Assembly: GCA_017405595.1 (NCBI GenBank)
Contig: JAFRAC010000023.1
Span: forward strand, 38,276 to 102,275
From: Thermoguttaceae bacterium
GTDB taxonomy: Bacteria > Planctomycetota > Planctomycetia > Pirellulales > Thermoguttaceae
Direction: 5' to 3'
DNA: 64,000 bases
Positions 27,653-36,389 of this stretch are shown here, piece by piece; the first letter of the stretch is position 1; every line of letters begins with the position of its first letter. Under the pieces are notes generated by a model. That model saw only the letters and a program-made list of their open reading frames with translations. It searched no databases and was not told the origin of the DNA. Position numbers and translations under genes: made by a program.

Positions 27653-29818
27653 TTATCGCGACACCGCGCCGTACCCCTTAAAAAGGCCGATCTTTTCGAC
27701 CGGAATCCGCTGAAACACCGATTCGGTGCCGGGCAGAACCGCACTTTCCCCCCGGGTCATTTCAAGGAGCAGACGGAGATCGCCCCGGACGTTATCGCGC
27801 AGTGTGATATACGGGCGCGCCTCGTCCCGAATCCGGTCCCCTTCGTAAAGCGCGGGGTGCTGATTCCCGTTCCGGGTTGAAATCACCAGATTCCGTTCAA
27901 TGAGGTTCCCTTCGGGGGCTTTGGGGGTTCCTTCGGTAATCGCGGCAAGGCGGGGATATTTCCCGGCCCAGAGGGGGGAACGGTAATCGACCCCCGAAAT
28001 CGTTCCCTTTTCGGCAATCTCGGCAAGCCAGGAATCGGCGGCGCCGTGAGCCCAGCCGAGAGCGCGGGCATCGAGATCAATCCACCACTTACAGTCGAGA
28101 AACAGGTTGTTCACCACACTGTTGTCGCGTCCGCCGCCGATCATCACGGGAATTTTCAGATTGACAAAGAGATTTTCGGCAATCTCGGCTGAAGAGAACA
28201 TGTCGTCCAAATAGACCCCAACGCACCAGTATCCCCGAAAACCGCTCAGGTCGTGAATGTAATTCTGCCGGATCGTGTTGCCGCGCATGGTCCAGTTTCC
28301 GCCGGTGTAAATCGCGCCGACGTCGTTCGATTCTTCACAGACCCGGTAGATTTCGTTCCGTTCAATCCGCTGTTCGTTCCCGCCGAAGAGAATCCCGGCG
28401 TGGGGCGCGTTGGAGATGCGGTTCTGCGCGATCAGATCGCCGCAGCCGCTCAGGCGGATCGCAGGAGCGTAAACACGCTGCAGGCGGGCAAAATGATGGA
28501 TGTCGTTGTTCACCAGAGCCGATCGACCCGTGCGCAGAGCCGCCTGATCGCCGGAACTGACGATCATTCCGTGACCGCCGATATTCTCGATATGGTTTCC
28601 GAAGAAAAAGTTCCGGTCCCCGTCGGCCGTCAGACCGTTTCCGCCGGTATTCCGGATCCGGCATCCGCAGACCAGAAGATCGGAACCGGTAAAGACGATC
28701 CCTTCGCGGCGGCACCCCTCGAAATCGAGACCGGAAAAGACCGTGTGTTTTAGCTCGGTTCCCCGGATGAAGGAGCCGAGCGTCGTGATATACAGATTCC
28801 CGCCGTCGATCCCTTCGGGGGGATAGAAATAGAGTTTTCCGGCATCCCCGTCAATGTAATATTCCCCCGGCGAATCGAGTTCGCAAAGCGCGTGATAGAC
28901 GTAGAAGTACTGTCCCGGCCGGTATCCGAAGGCGTGGTACGGTTTTCCGAGCTCGAACAGTTTCCTGTCGGGATCGATCCCGACGATTTTCTGGCGGCTG
29001 CATTCCCAATCCCAGAACCAGTAGCCGAACGCCCAGATCTCCGGTTCCCGGGTCCACGGCGTCATGTCGCAGTCGTCGAGATAGAGTTTCGGGATCACGA
29101 CGCCCCTGTTTCCCTGATCGAGCCGGATTTCGTTTCCCTCTTCTTCGACCCGCGGCAGGGTCAGAAACCCTTCGTTGGGATAACGGGCAACCGTCATCGG
29201 CCGGCCGCCGGCGAAGAGTTCCGCGGGATTCGCACCGTCGAGCGTGCCGTAATCGGCCAGGCCGAGTGCGCGCAGATCGAACTGCAGAACCTTTTGGCGA
29301 ACTTCAGGTTTCAGACGTGCCAGAGCGGCTTCGTCGTCAACCGCCTTGCCGCCGGTTACCGCCGCCCCGCCCCGAATCACCGCCAGCGGCTGACCGTTTT
29401 CATCGCGCACGCCGCGCCAGACGACGGGCGCCTCGGCGGTTCCGGAATCGGCGGCGGTCAATTCGAGCGTTTTTTCGACGGAATAGAGCCCGGGCCGGAG
29501 TTCAATCACGGTCGGTTTTCCGTCGAACTCGCCGCTTGCACGATACCGGCGCACCGCATCGCGCGCCCTTTCCAGCGTGCGGAAAGGTCCGTCGGTTCCA
29601 TCGGCGCCGGGCGCGGCCAGGCGCCCCGACCATGCGTCGTTTCCGTCGGGAGAAACGTAAAACGACGCGGGAAGAGCCGGAATCGAATCGAGAAGCCGGA
29701 CTTTTTCAGCGCCCACAAACGCTTTCCAGTCCTCTTCGGCCGCGGCGAAAGAAAACGCCGCGAGAAGAAGAAGGGGGAGCGCCGCCCGGAACGTCCAAAA
29801 CAGCTTTTTCATGATCAT
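27653..29818 (-). CDS. Secreted GH141-like right-handed beta-helix protein (paralogue 2 of 3)
   Basis: A 721-residue paralogue of its two neighbours, with signal peptide (WTFRAALPLLLLAAFSFAAA), the block FYVSPDGNDAWSGRLAAP, the insertion domain (GYWFWDWECSRQKIVG, YHAFGYRPGQYFYVYHAL), beta-helix coils, and a C-terminal strand group ending FQRIPVEKIGLFKGYGAVSR. ATG 29818 is used; an ATG two codons downstream is equally possible. It is 63 nt upstream of paralogue 3 and 23 nt downstream of paralogue 1. The paralogues are diverged enough to suggest different linkages or substrates rather than very recent duplication. Confidence 0.88.
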   Translation of the reverse strand: MIMKKLFWTFRAALPLLLLAAFSFAAAEEDWKAFVGAEKVRLLDSIPALPASFYVSPDGNDAWSGRLAAPGADGTDGPFRTLERARDAVRRYRASGEFDGKPTVIELRPGLYSVEKTLELTAADSGTAEAPVVWRGVRDENGQPLAVIRGGAAVTGGKAVDDEAALARLKPEVRQKVLQFDLRALGLADYGTLDGANPAELFAGGRPMTVARYPNEGFLTLPRVEEEGNEIRLDQGNRGVVIPKLYLDDCDMTPWTREPEIWAFGYWFWDWECSRQKIVGIDPDRKLFELGKPYHAFGYRPGQYFYVYHALCELDSPGEYYIDGDAGKLYFYPPEGIDGGNLYITTLGSFIRGTELKHTVFSGLDFEGCRREGIVFTGSDLLVCGCRIRNTGGNGLTADGDRNFFFGNHIENIGGHGMIVSSGDQAALRTGRSALVNNDIHHFARLQRVYAPAIRLSGCGDLIAQNRISNAPHAGILFGGNEQRIERNEIYRVCEESNDVGAIYTGGNWTMRGNTIRQNYIHDLSGFRGYWCVGVYLDDMFSSAEIAENLFVNLKIPVMIGGGRDNSVVNNLFLDCKWWIDLDARALGWAHGAADSWLAEIAEKGTISGVDYRSPLWAGKYPRLAAITEGTPKAPEGNLIERNLVISTRNGNQHPALYEGDRIRDEARPYITLRDNVRGDLRLLLEMTRGESAVLPGTESVFQRIPVEKIGLFKGYGAVSR

Positions 29819-29841
29819 GGCTCATTCTTCCGGATGCCGTG

Positions 29842-32001
29842 TTAACGCGAAACCGCGCCGTAACCGGCAAAAACACCGGTCTCCCCGGCCGGGATCGGGT
29901 CGAACACCGCGTTTGTGCCGGGGAGCGGGGTCTTTTCGCCCGGTTTCATGTTCAGCAGGAACCGGATATCGGCCCGGACATTATCGCGCGGATGCACATA
30001 CGGGCGGGCTTCATCAAAGAACGCGTCCGGAAGAAACTCTTCCGGTTCACCGTTTCCGCCGCGGGTCGAGATCACGAGATTCCGCTCGATGAGATTTCCT
30101 TCCGGAGCTTTCGGGTTCCCATCGGTGATCGCCGCAAGACGCGGGTATTTCGAAGCCCAGATTTCCGATTTGTAATCGATTCCCGAAAGAGTCCCCCGCT
30201 GTTCAATCTCCTTCAGCCAGTTTTCGGCACACGCATGCGCCCAGCCGAGCGCGCGGCCGTCGATGTGGATATTCGGTTCGCAGTCAACAAAAAGGTTGTT
30301 CACCACACTGTTATCGCGCCCGCCGCCGATCATCGCGGCGCGGGTCACGTTCACAAACAGGTTCTCGGTCACGTCGGTCGAAGAGGACATGTCGTCCAAA
30401 TAGACGCCGACACAGCCGTATCCCTTGCGTCCGGAAATGTCGTGGAAGTAGTTCTGCCGAATCAGGTTCCCGCGGGTGGTCCAGTCGCGCCCGGTGTAGA
30501 TTGCGCCGGCGTCGTTCGATTCCTCGCAGACGCGGGCGATTTCGTTCCGCTCGATCCGAATCTCGTTTCCGTTGTAAAGGATCGCGGCATGAGGCGCGTC
30601 GGTAAGGCGGTTCCGCTCGGCAAGAAGCCCGCACCCGTTCAGCGAAAGGGCGGGGTGATAGACGCGGTGAACACGGCCGAAACGCTCAATATCGTTGTTC
30701 ACGGCCGCCGTGGCGCCGGGCCGCAAATCGGCCCGGTTCCCGGCATTCAGATTGATTCCCGCCCCGCCGATCTCGCGCAGGAAAGAACCGTAAACGAGAC
30801 AGCGGTCCCCGGTCAGGCGGATCCCCGCCCCGCCGGTATTCCGGATAACCAGACCGCTGAGAAGAAGTTCGCGGCCGCGCAGCCCGACCGCGTCGGCACG
30901 GCACCCTTCCAGGCAAAACCCGGTCAGCACGAGATGTTCGGTTTCGTTCCCCTCGATGAGCGTATCGAGCACGGAAAGATAAAGATCCCCTTCCCCGGAC
31001 TCTTCGGGCGGATAGAAGTAGAGTTTCCCCGCCTCCTTGTCGATGTAGTACTCCCCGGGCGCGTCGAGTTCGCACAGGGCGTGATACACATAATAATACT
31101 GACCCGGGGCGTAGCCGTAGCCGTGATTCGGTTCGGCGAGCCGCATCAGTTTTTTTTCAAGGTCGATTTGAGCGACCTTCTGGCAGCTATACGCCCAGTC
31201 GAGCCGCCAGTACCCGAGGGTCCAAAGGTCCGGTTCGCGGCTCCATCGGGCCAGCAGCTCTTCGTCCGCGAAGATGTTGGGGACATAAACCTCTTTATGG
31301 GCGTCCTGGTCGACAACGGTTCCGTCTTCATCCTCAACCTGGGTAAAAGTGATATACCCCTCGTTGGGGTAGCGGGCCGGCGTCATCGGCCGGCCCTGAA
31401 AAAAGAGTTCGGTTCCGTTCTCGCCGTCGGGCGGGCCGTATTCGGTCACTCCCAGGGGTTTGAGGTCGTATTCCAGAACATGCCCGTGCACTTCCGGTTT
31501 TAGCCGTTCCAAGACAGCCGCGTCCGAAACCGGCCTCCCGCCGGGGACGGCCGGCCCCCCGCGAAGAACCGCCATCGGCCGCCCCTCTTCGCCCCGCGCC
31601 CCGCGCCAGATGACCGGGGAATCGGGTGTTCCCGAATCATCGGCGGTCAGCACCCATGTTTTTTCAAGCCGGTAGAGGCCGGGAAGAACCTCCACCACCG
31701 TCGGCGTGCCGTCAAACGCGCCGCCTGAACGATACTGCCGCACGGCATCGCGCGCCTTTTCCAACGTGCGGAAAGGCCCGTCGGTTCCATCGGTGCCGGG
31801 CGCGGCAAGCCGCCCCGACCACGCGTCGTTCCCCTCGGGAGAAACATAAAACGACGCGGGAAGAGCCGCGGCGGAATCGAGGAGCTGAACCATTTCGGGA
31901 CCGACGTACTCTTTCCAGCCGTCTTCGGCAGCCGAAGGGGCGCCGCACGGGAATAGCAGAGTACTGACCGCGGACAAAAACGAAAGAACTTTCTTCGTCA
32001 T
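29842..32001 (-). CDS. Secreted GH141-like right-handed beta-helix protein (paralogue 1 of 3)
   Basis: A 719-residue protein, first of the tandem set. ATG 32001 (MTKKVLSFLSAVSTLLFP) starts an evident signal peptide and is preceded by AAGGGTG; an extended frame to 32100 has no signal peptide at its start. The domain order is the same as in the paralogues: FYVSPEGNDAWSGRLAAP, YWRLDWAYSCQKVAQID, YYYVYHALCELDAPGEYY, then PbH1 coils and the end IPAGETGVFAGYGAVSR. It lies 122 nt downstream of the flavin reductase gene; that gap carries a 12-bp direct repeat TCCCGCGGCCGG (32044-32055, 32107-32118). Confidence 0.88.
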   Translation of the reverse strand: MTKKVLSFLSAVSTLLFPCGAPSAAEDGWKEYVGPEMVQLLDSAAALPASFYVSPEGNDAWSGRLAAPGTDGTDGPFRTLEKARDAVRQYRSGGAFDGTPTVVEVLPGLYRLEKTWVLTADDSGTPDSPVIWRGARGEEGRPMAVLRGGPAVPGGRPVSDAAVLERLKPEVHGHVLEYDLKPLGVTEYGPPDGENGTELFFQGRPMTPARYPNEGYITFTQVEDEDGTVVDQDAHKEVYVPNIFADEELLARWSREPDLWTLGYWRLDWAYSCQKVAQIDLEKKLMRLAEPNHGYGYAPGQYYYVYHALCELDAPGEYYIDKEAGKLYFYPPEESGEGDLYLSVLDTLIEGNETEHLVLTGFCLEGCRADAVGLRGRELLLSGLVIRNTGGAGIRLTGDRCLVYGSFLREIGGAGINLNAGNRADLRPGATAAVNNDIERFGRVHRVYHPALSLNGCGLLAERNRLTDAPHAAILYNGNEIRIERNEIARVCEESNDAGAIYTGRDWTTRGNLIRQNYFHDISGRKGYGCVGVYLDDMSSSTDVTENLFVNVTRAAMIGGGRDNSVVNNLFVDCEPNIHIDGRALGWAHACAENWLKEIEQRGTLSGIDYKSEIWASKYPRLAAITDGNPKAPEGNLIERNLVISTRGGNGEPEEFLPDAFFDEARPYVHPRDNVRADIRFLLNMKPGEKTPLPGTNAVFDPIPAGETGVFAGYGAVSR

Positions 32002-32123
32002 AAACACCCTTTTCAAAATACGGCCGTTAAGGAGCCAACCGGATCCCGCGGCCGGAACACCCCTGTTTTCAGGCCTTTTCTTCGTGCAATCCGACATCAA
32101 ATCGTTTCCCGCGGCCGGCGCGC

Positions 32124-32657
32124 CTACTTAATGATATACGCGCTGACGACCTGGCCGATGTAGGCGGTATGCGGGTCGCGGTTCGCGCCGGTATGGGCGC
32201 CGTCGACATCCTGCGGGTAGAACCGCTCGGCAATCTCTTTCGGCAGGGCGGCAAGTTCCTGCTTCTGCGCGTAAAGAACCTTGCATTCCAGCGTAAGAGG
32301 ATATTCCTTTACACCGGAGGCCGCAATCACGTCCGGCTCTTCGAGCGTCAGATGCGCTTCCTGAACCTTATCGACTTTATGCCCCGAAAGCGCGCCGCAG
32401 ACGCGGTTGATGTCCGGGTCGATCGCGCCGAGGGGAACCGAAATCACGAACTCGCCCGTCCGGTCGAGCGCCGCTTTTGTATAACGGCTCTCGCGCACGT
32501 AGACGGTGAAGACCGGAACCGACCAGCAGGTGCCCAGCCCGCCCCAGCCGATCACCATTGCGTTAAACTTTTCGGATTGGGTGCAGAGGAGAATACCGCG
32601 CGGGAGCGCTTCGGTGATTCTTTGCGCGTAGTCGGTCAGATTGATTTTTTCTTTCAT
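32124..32657 (-). CDS. Flavin reductase-like domain protein
   Basis: A 177-residue protein of the flavin reductase-like split-barrel fold: PRGILLCTQSEKFNAMVIGWGG, then VFTVYVRESRYTKAALDRTGEFVIS, with the C-terminal strand YIGQVVSAYIIK. The start ATG 32657 has AAGGAA upstream. Such proteins bind FMN and either reduce flavin with NAD(P)H or use bound flavin as an electron carrier. Third gene of a flavin-enzyme operon, 26 nt after the nitroreductase. Confidence 0.85.
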   Translation of the reverse strand: MKEKINLTDYAQRITEALPRGILLCTQSEKFNAMVIGWGGLGTCWSVPVFTVYVRESRYTKAALDRTGEFVISVPLGAIDPDINRVCGALSGHKVDKVQEAHLTLEEPDVIAASGVKEYPLTLECKVLYAQKQELAALPKEIAERFYPQDVDGAHTGANRDPHTAYIGQVVSAYIIK

Positions 32658-32683
32658 TGTTAGGGTTTCCTTCTTTTCGTGTT

Positions 32684-33181
32684 TCATTCGACAAAATGTA
32701 CCCGCGCCGGGTCGAACCGGTCCGGCTGCGGATGCGCCTCGGCGGGATAGCCGAACGGCAACAGCGCAAACGCGCTGAGCTTTTCGCCGATTCCCAACGC
32801 GGCGTTGACTTTGGCGATACGGTCGGCGAACGGCGCGACCGCCAGCCAGACCCCGCCGAGCCCCTGCGAGACGATCTCCAGCAGAATATGCTCGGTCGCG
32901 ATCGCCAGGTCGATTTCCCCCAATTCGGGGAACCGGAGCCCGTCGAGTTTCAGGCAGGGAACCAGAACCGCCGGAGCGCCCGCGGCGCAGCCGGAATATT
33001 GGCTGCACCGGGCCAGTTCGGCGATCACGGTTTTATTCCGAACCACACAGAATTCCCACGGCTGCTGGTTCCCCGCCGAAGGGGCGGCCATGGCGGCACG
33101 CAGAATCCGCTCGATCTTTTCCGGCTCGACCGGCCGCGGCTCGTACTTCCGCACACTGATCCGGTGAAAAATTTCGTTCAT
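32684..33181 (-). CDS. Nitroreductase-family FMN oxidoreductase
   Basis: A 165-residue short nitroreductase-like protein. The N-terminal SVRKYEPRPVEPEKIERIL and the FMN-contacting AMAAPSAGNQQPWEF are the family hallmarks. ATEHILLEIVSQGLGGVWLA supplies the second conserved segment. It probably reduces a quinone, nitro or enone compound with NAD(P)H. It is between an Old Yellow Enzyme gene (22 nt) and a flavin reductase gene (26 nt). The physiological substrate is not visible. Confidence 0.9.
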   Translation of the reverse strand: MNEIFHRISVRKYEPRPVEPEKIERILRAAMAAPSAGNQQPWEFCVVRNKTVIAELARCSQYSGCAAGAPAVLVPCLKLDGLRFPELGEIDLAIATEHILLEIVSQGLGGVWLAVAPFADRIAKVNAALGIGEKLSAFALLPFGYPAEAHPQPDRFDPARVHFVE

Positions 33182-33203
33182 ACAGCTTTATCCCCCTTAC
33201 GTG

Positions 33204-34202
33204 TTACTTCATCCAGGCTTCCGGCAGCTTGCGGTTTTTCAAAAGGGCGCGGCCGACACCGATCAGATCGGCTTTCCCTTCGGCCAGGAGCTTTTCGGCG
33301 GCGTCTTTTTCGGTGATCCCGCCGGTCAGAAGAACCGGCACATCGGCGCTCTTCTTAACCGCCTCGGAAAGTTCGGCAAACCAGCCCTGCTCGGAATGGC
33401 CGGAACGCAGATAGCCGCACATGTTTCCCGAAATGCTGATCAGGTCGGCCCCCGCGCCGGCAAAGATTCTTGCCGCGGCGGGAACCTCGTCGAGCGCCGC
33501 GCCCCCGTCGGCATAATCGCAGGCGCCCCAGCGGAGCGAAATCAGAAAACCGGCGCCGCACGTTTCGCGAACCGCTTCGATGATTTGCGTTTGGAGTTTC
33601 GTGCGCCCTTCAAGAGTGCCGCCGGTATACTGATCGGTACGCCTGTTCGTCAGCGGCGAGTAGAACTGGCCGAGCAGGTAGCCGTGGGCGGAATGGACTT
33701 CCACCCCGTCGAACCCCGCTTTCTGAATTCGCGCCGCCGCGTCGGCGAAACGGGCAATGAGACGGTCGATATCGTCCTGAGTCATTTCGCGGGGCAGGGA
33801 AAGCCTGACAATACGGCTGAAGAGCGTGTTGGCGTTCATCACTTCGCTCGGCGCGATCGGACGGGTACCGGTCAGATTCTCGGGGGCGGCGCTGCCGGCG
33901 TGGCTGATCTGCGCAATGAGCGGCACCCCGTTCCGATGGACAGCGTCGGCAATCCGGCGGAGCGGTTCAATACAGGCGTCTTCCGCAACCGAAACCTGGT
34001 TCGGGCTGGCTTTCCCTTCGGGGCTGACATAACAATGTTCCAGAACAATCAGCCCCAGATACCCCCCTTGCGACATTTCGGCGTAATAGCGCACGAGCGC
34101 GTCCGAAACCGTGCCGCCCGCCGATTTTTCGGTCGCCATTGGGGGCATGACCAGACGGTTTTTCAGGGTCAGATTTCCGGCTTGAATCGGGTCATTTAAC
34201 AT
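33204..34202 (-). CDS. NADH:flavin oxidoreductase (Old Yellow Enzyme family)
   Basis: A 332-residue OYE-type TIM-barrel protein. ATG 34202 is selected (MLNDPIQAGNLTLKNRLVMPPM is the standard OYE N-terminus) with GCGAGG upstream. FMN/substrate motifs: QISHAGS, GFDGVEVHSAHGYLLGQFYSP, RRTDQYTGG, and the late VPVLLTGG and ADLIGVGRALL. It lacks the C-terminal Fe-S/FAD extension of the larger 2,4-dienoyl-CoA reductase type. First gene of the flavin-enzyme operon, read from a strong promoter shared as a divergent region with the flavodoxin-like gene. Confidence 0.92.
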   Translation of the reverse strand: MLNDPIQAGNLTLKNRLVMPPMATEKSAGGTVSDALVRYYAEMSQGGYLGLIVLEHCYVSPEGKASPNQVSVAEDACIEPLRRIADAVHRNGVPLIAQISHAGSAAPENLTGTRPIAPSEVMNANTLFSRIVRLSLPREMTQDDIDRLIARFADAAARIQKAGFDGVEVHSAHGYLLGQFYSPLTNRRTDQYTGGTLEGRTKLQTQIIEAVRETCGAGFLISLRWGACDYADGGAALDEVPAAARIFAGAGADLISISGNMCGYLRSGHSEQGWFAELSEAVKKSADVPVLLTGGITEKDAAEKLLAEGKADLIGVGRALLKNRKLPEAWMK

Positions 34203-34264
34203 CGCGGCCTCGCTTTCTGAGTCAAAGAGAACAGCCCCGGAAAAGGGCCTCGGCAACAGAATCT

Positions 34265-34293
34265 ATCATAACAGAAGAGGAGTCTCTAATCAA
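34265..34293 (-). promoter_or_regulatory. Promoter of the flavin-enzyme operon
   Basis: On the minus strand TTGATT (34288-34293) and TATGAT (34265-34270) are separated by 17 nt, with a predicted leader of about 55 nt to the ATG at 34202. Confidence 0.65.
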
Positions 34294-34430
34294 ATGCGCG
34301 GCGGTTGAATTCCGGTTCGGGACCATTTAAAATGGGCGCTTGGGCGTGGGAATCGTTCCCCCGCCCTTTTGAAGAACCGGCCTGCCCGCCGGCCGCCGCC
34401 GCTTGACAGACCTGATGAAAGGAACCCCTG

Positions 34431-35072
34431 ATGAGCAAGAAGATCGTCGCCGTTAACGCCGGACCGCGTAAAGGATGGAATACCGATATCCTCGTCACCG
34501 AAGCCGCCGAAGGGGCAAAATCCGCCGGTGCCGAAGTTGAGAGGTTCGACCTCTACCGGCTCGGAAAGTTCACCGGATGCCTTTCCTGTTTCGGGTGTAA
34601 GAAGAACGCAAACAGGGGGAAATGCGTTCTTCGCGACGGGTTCACTCCGGTACTCGACGCGATCCGGCAGTCGGACGGTCTGATTATCGGTTCGCCGAAC
34701 TATCTCTCGGAAATGACCGCGGCGTTCCGCGCGCTCTATGAACGGCTCCTCTTTCAGAATCTGACCTACAACAAAGAAACGCCCCGCTGCAGCAACCGTT
34801 CGATTCCGGTTCTTCTGATCATGACCAGCAACGCGCCCGACAACTATTACACAGCCCTGCTGAACCAGTACAAACAACTGATATCGATGTCGGTCGGGCC
34901 GGCCGAAATCCTGGTCAGCGGCAACACACTGCAGGTCGCCGACTACTCGAAACTCGACTGGCCCTGGACGATGTTCGACGTCGAGGAAAAAAAGAGGCGC
35001 CGCGAAGAGGTTTTCCCGCAGGAACGAAAAGCCGCGTTCGAAAAAGGGGCCGCGCTGGCCGCGGGAGAATAG
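34431..35072 (+). CDS. Flavodoxin-like NAD(P)H-dependent FMN reductase/iron-sulfur flavoprotein type
   Basis: A 213-residue protein of the flavodoxin-fold FMN reductase superfamily: VNAGPRKGWNTDILV for the phosphate loop, GSPNYLSEMTAAFRALYERL for the isoalloxazine site. A Cys cluster (CLSCFGC plus a further Cys at GKCVLRDG) resembles the iron-sulfur flavoprotein subgroup. AAAGGA precedes the ATG. It is divergent from the OYE operon, so the two transcripts may share regulation. A redox role is inferred. Confidence 0.85.
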   Translation: MSKKIVAVNAGPRKGWNTDILVTEAAEGAKSAGAEVERFDLYRLGKFTGCLSCFGCKKNANRGKCVLRDGFTPVLDAIRQSDGLIIGSPNYLSEMTAAFRALYERLLFQNLTYNKETPRCSNRSIPVLLIMTSNAPDNYYTALLNQYKQLISMSVGPAEILVSGNTLQVADYSKLDWPWTMFDVEEKKRRREEVFPQERKAAFEKGAALAAGE

Positions 35073-35142
35073 GGGCTGAAGATTTCAGGCGGGTTTACGG
35101 GAAAAAGGGGGAAGCCGCGTTGATTCGGAGCCGCCCCCGAAA

Positions 35143-35171
35143 AGCCTCGTTCTTCAACCCGGCACGAGGCT
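35143..35171. terminator. Possible bidirectional transcription stop between convergent genes
   Basis: AGCCTCGT (35143-35150) and ACGAGGCT (35164-35171) form an 8-bp stem with a 13-nt loop between the convergent flavodoxin-like and sialidase-like genes. There is no strong T-tract, so efficiency is uncertain. Confidence 0.4.
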
Positions 35172-35235
35172 GATCCTTGGAAAAGTATAGGGCTATTCCG
35201 TCACGGTTCTGTTTCCGCCGGCCGGGCCTTTCCCG

Positions 35236-36345
35236 TCAACGATTTTCCGGCCGCGGCACCGGAATCTTGTAGAGATCGACACCGCTTTTCCAGGAGAAGA
35301 ACGCCGTGAGAAAGGTTCCGTCATCTAAAAAAAGGATTGCCGGATACTGCCAGTTCTGATCGTCCGAATCAATTTCACCGATAAGGGAACAGCGGTCAAA
35401 CAGCTCTGTGCCGTCGGGGGAAAGAACCCCGTAACTGACCAGCGCGCGGCTTCCGGTCCAGCCGGAATGACCTTCCCGCAGCGGGTTCCAGACCGCCAGA
35501 AGGAGATCGCTGCCGGGAATCCGCTTGATCAGCGCGGGGGAAAGGGGCGAGGCGAGAGGCGAAGGTTCGGGCTGAGTCCAGGACTCGCCGCTGTCCGAAG
35601 AGTACGCGAAATACTGGCTTCCGGCATCGGTTCGAATATTCATTAACACACGCCCGTCGGCCAGCCGGCAGACTCCCGGTTCCTGATAAATCACCCCGTC
35701 GGCCACCGGGGCCCGTTTTCCTTCTCTCCAGGAAACGCCGCTGTCATCGGAAATCAGGCAAAAAACTTCCGACGTGCCCGTAATCGTTCCGTTGTCGTTA
35801 TACCCGTGCCGTGCCACAGGAACCAGAATCCGGCCGCCGGGAAGGATCTCGACACGGTCGTTATTGACCACGTTGTAGGAATGGTCCGGAACGAGCGCAG
35901 TCCGCTCTCCCCACGTGTTCGTCTCATCTTCGGAAATCCGCATGAACGGCCGGCAGTCGACGATTTTATCGTCCACCCGGTCTTTCACCAGGTAGAAAAG
36001 CGCAATCCGCCCGTCGGGCAGACGGCGGACCGTGACCGACATTGTGTTCACGCTCCCCTCGTTCGGCAGGGCGAGACGGCTTTCCCCGGTCCAGGTCTTT
36101 CCTCCGTCCGAGGAATCGCGGTACATCAGATCGGCGGCATCGAAATCGTCGTTCCCCGAACGGAAAGACGTGTAAAAATAGCGGATCGTACCGTCTTTCA
36201 GGAGGATAAAATCTCCTTCGCCGTTACGGGGGTTACCGGGCCCGATCGGAATCCGCCCCGCCGGCTCGATGGGAGACCCGGCAAAGGCCGACACCGCCAA
36301 AAGCAGAACGAATCCGAAACAGACGGTCAGAAGATCTTTTCTCAT
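35236..36345 (-). CDS. Secreted sialidase-like BNR/Asp-box protein
   Basis: A 369-residue exported six-bladed propeller. The signal peptide is at 1-~22 (CFGFVLLLAVSAFAGS). Three Asp boxes are visible: RDSSDGGKTWTG, ISDDSGVSWRE, YSSDSGESWTQ. Family members include exo-alpha-sialidases, but the propeller also serves other enzymes and the FRIP Arg motif is not clear here, so sialidase activity is uncertain. AAGGGGAA precedes the ATG. It is 44 nt downstream of its longer paralogue; the two are a tandem duplication with the 599-residue copy having gained or kept a C-terminal DUF1080. Confidence 0.83.
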   Translation of the reverse strand: MRKDLLTVCFGFVLLLAVSAFAGSPIEPAGRIPIGPGNPRNGEGDFILLKDGTIRYFYTSFRSGNDDFDAADLMYRDSSDGGKTWTGESRLALPNEGSVNTMSVTVRRLPDGRIALFYLVKDRVDDKIVDCRPFMRISEDETNTWGERTALVPDHSYNVVNNDRVEILPGGRILVPVARHGYNDNGTITGTSEVFCLISDDSGVSWREGKRAPVADGVIYQEPGVCRLADGRVLMNIRTDAGSQYFAYSSDSGESWTQPEPSPLASPLSPALIKRIPGSDLLLAVWNPLREGHSGWTGSRALVSYGVLSPDGTELFDRCSLIGEIDSDDQNWQYPAILFLDDGTFLTAFFSWKSGVDLYKIPVPRPENR

Positions 36346-36389
36346 GTCATATTCCCCTTAAACACGGCAAGGGCTGTCCCGCCCCGGCC

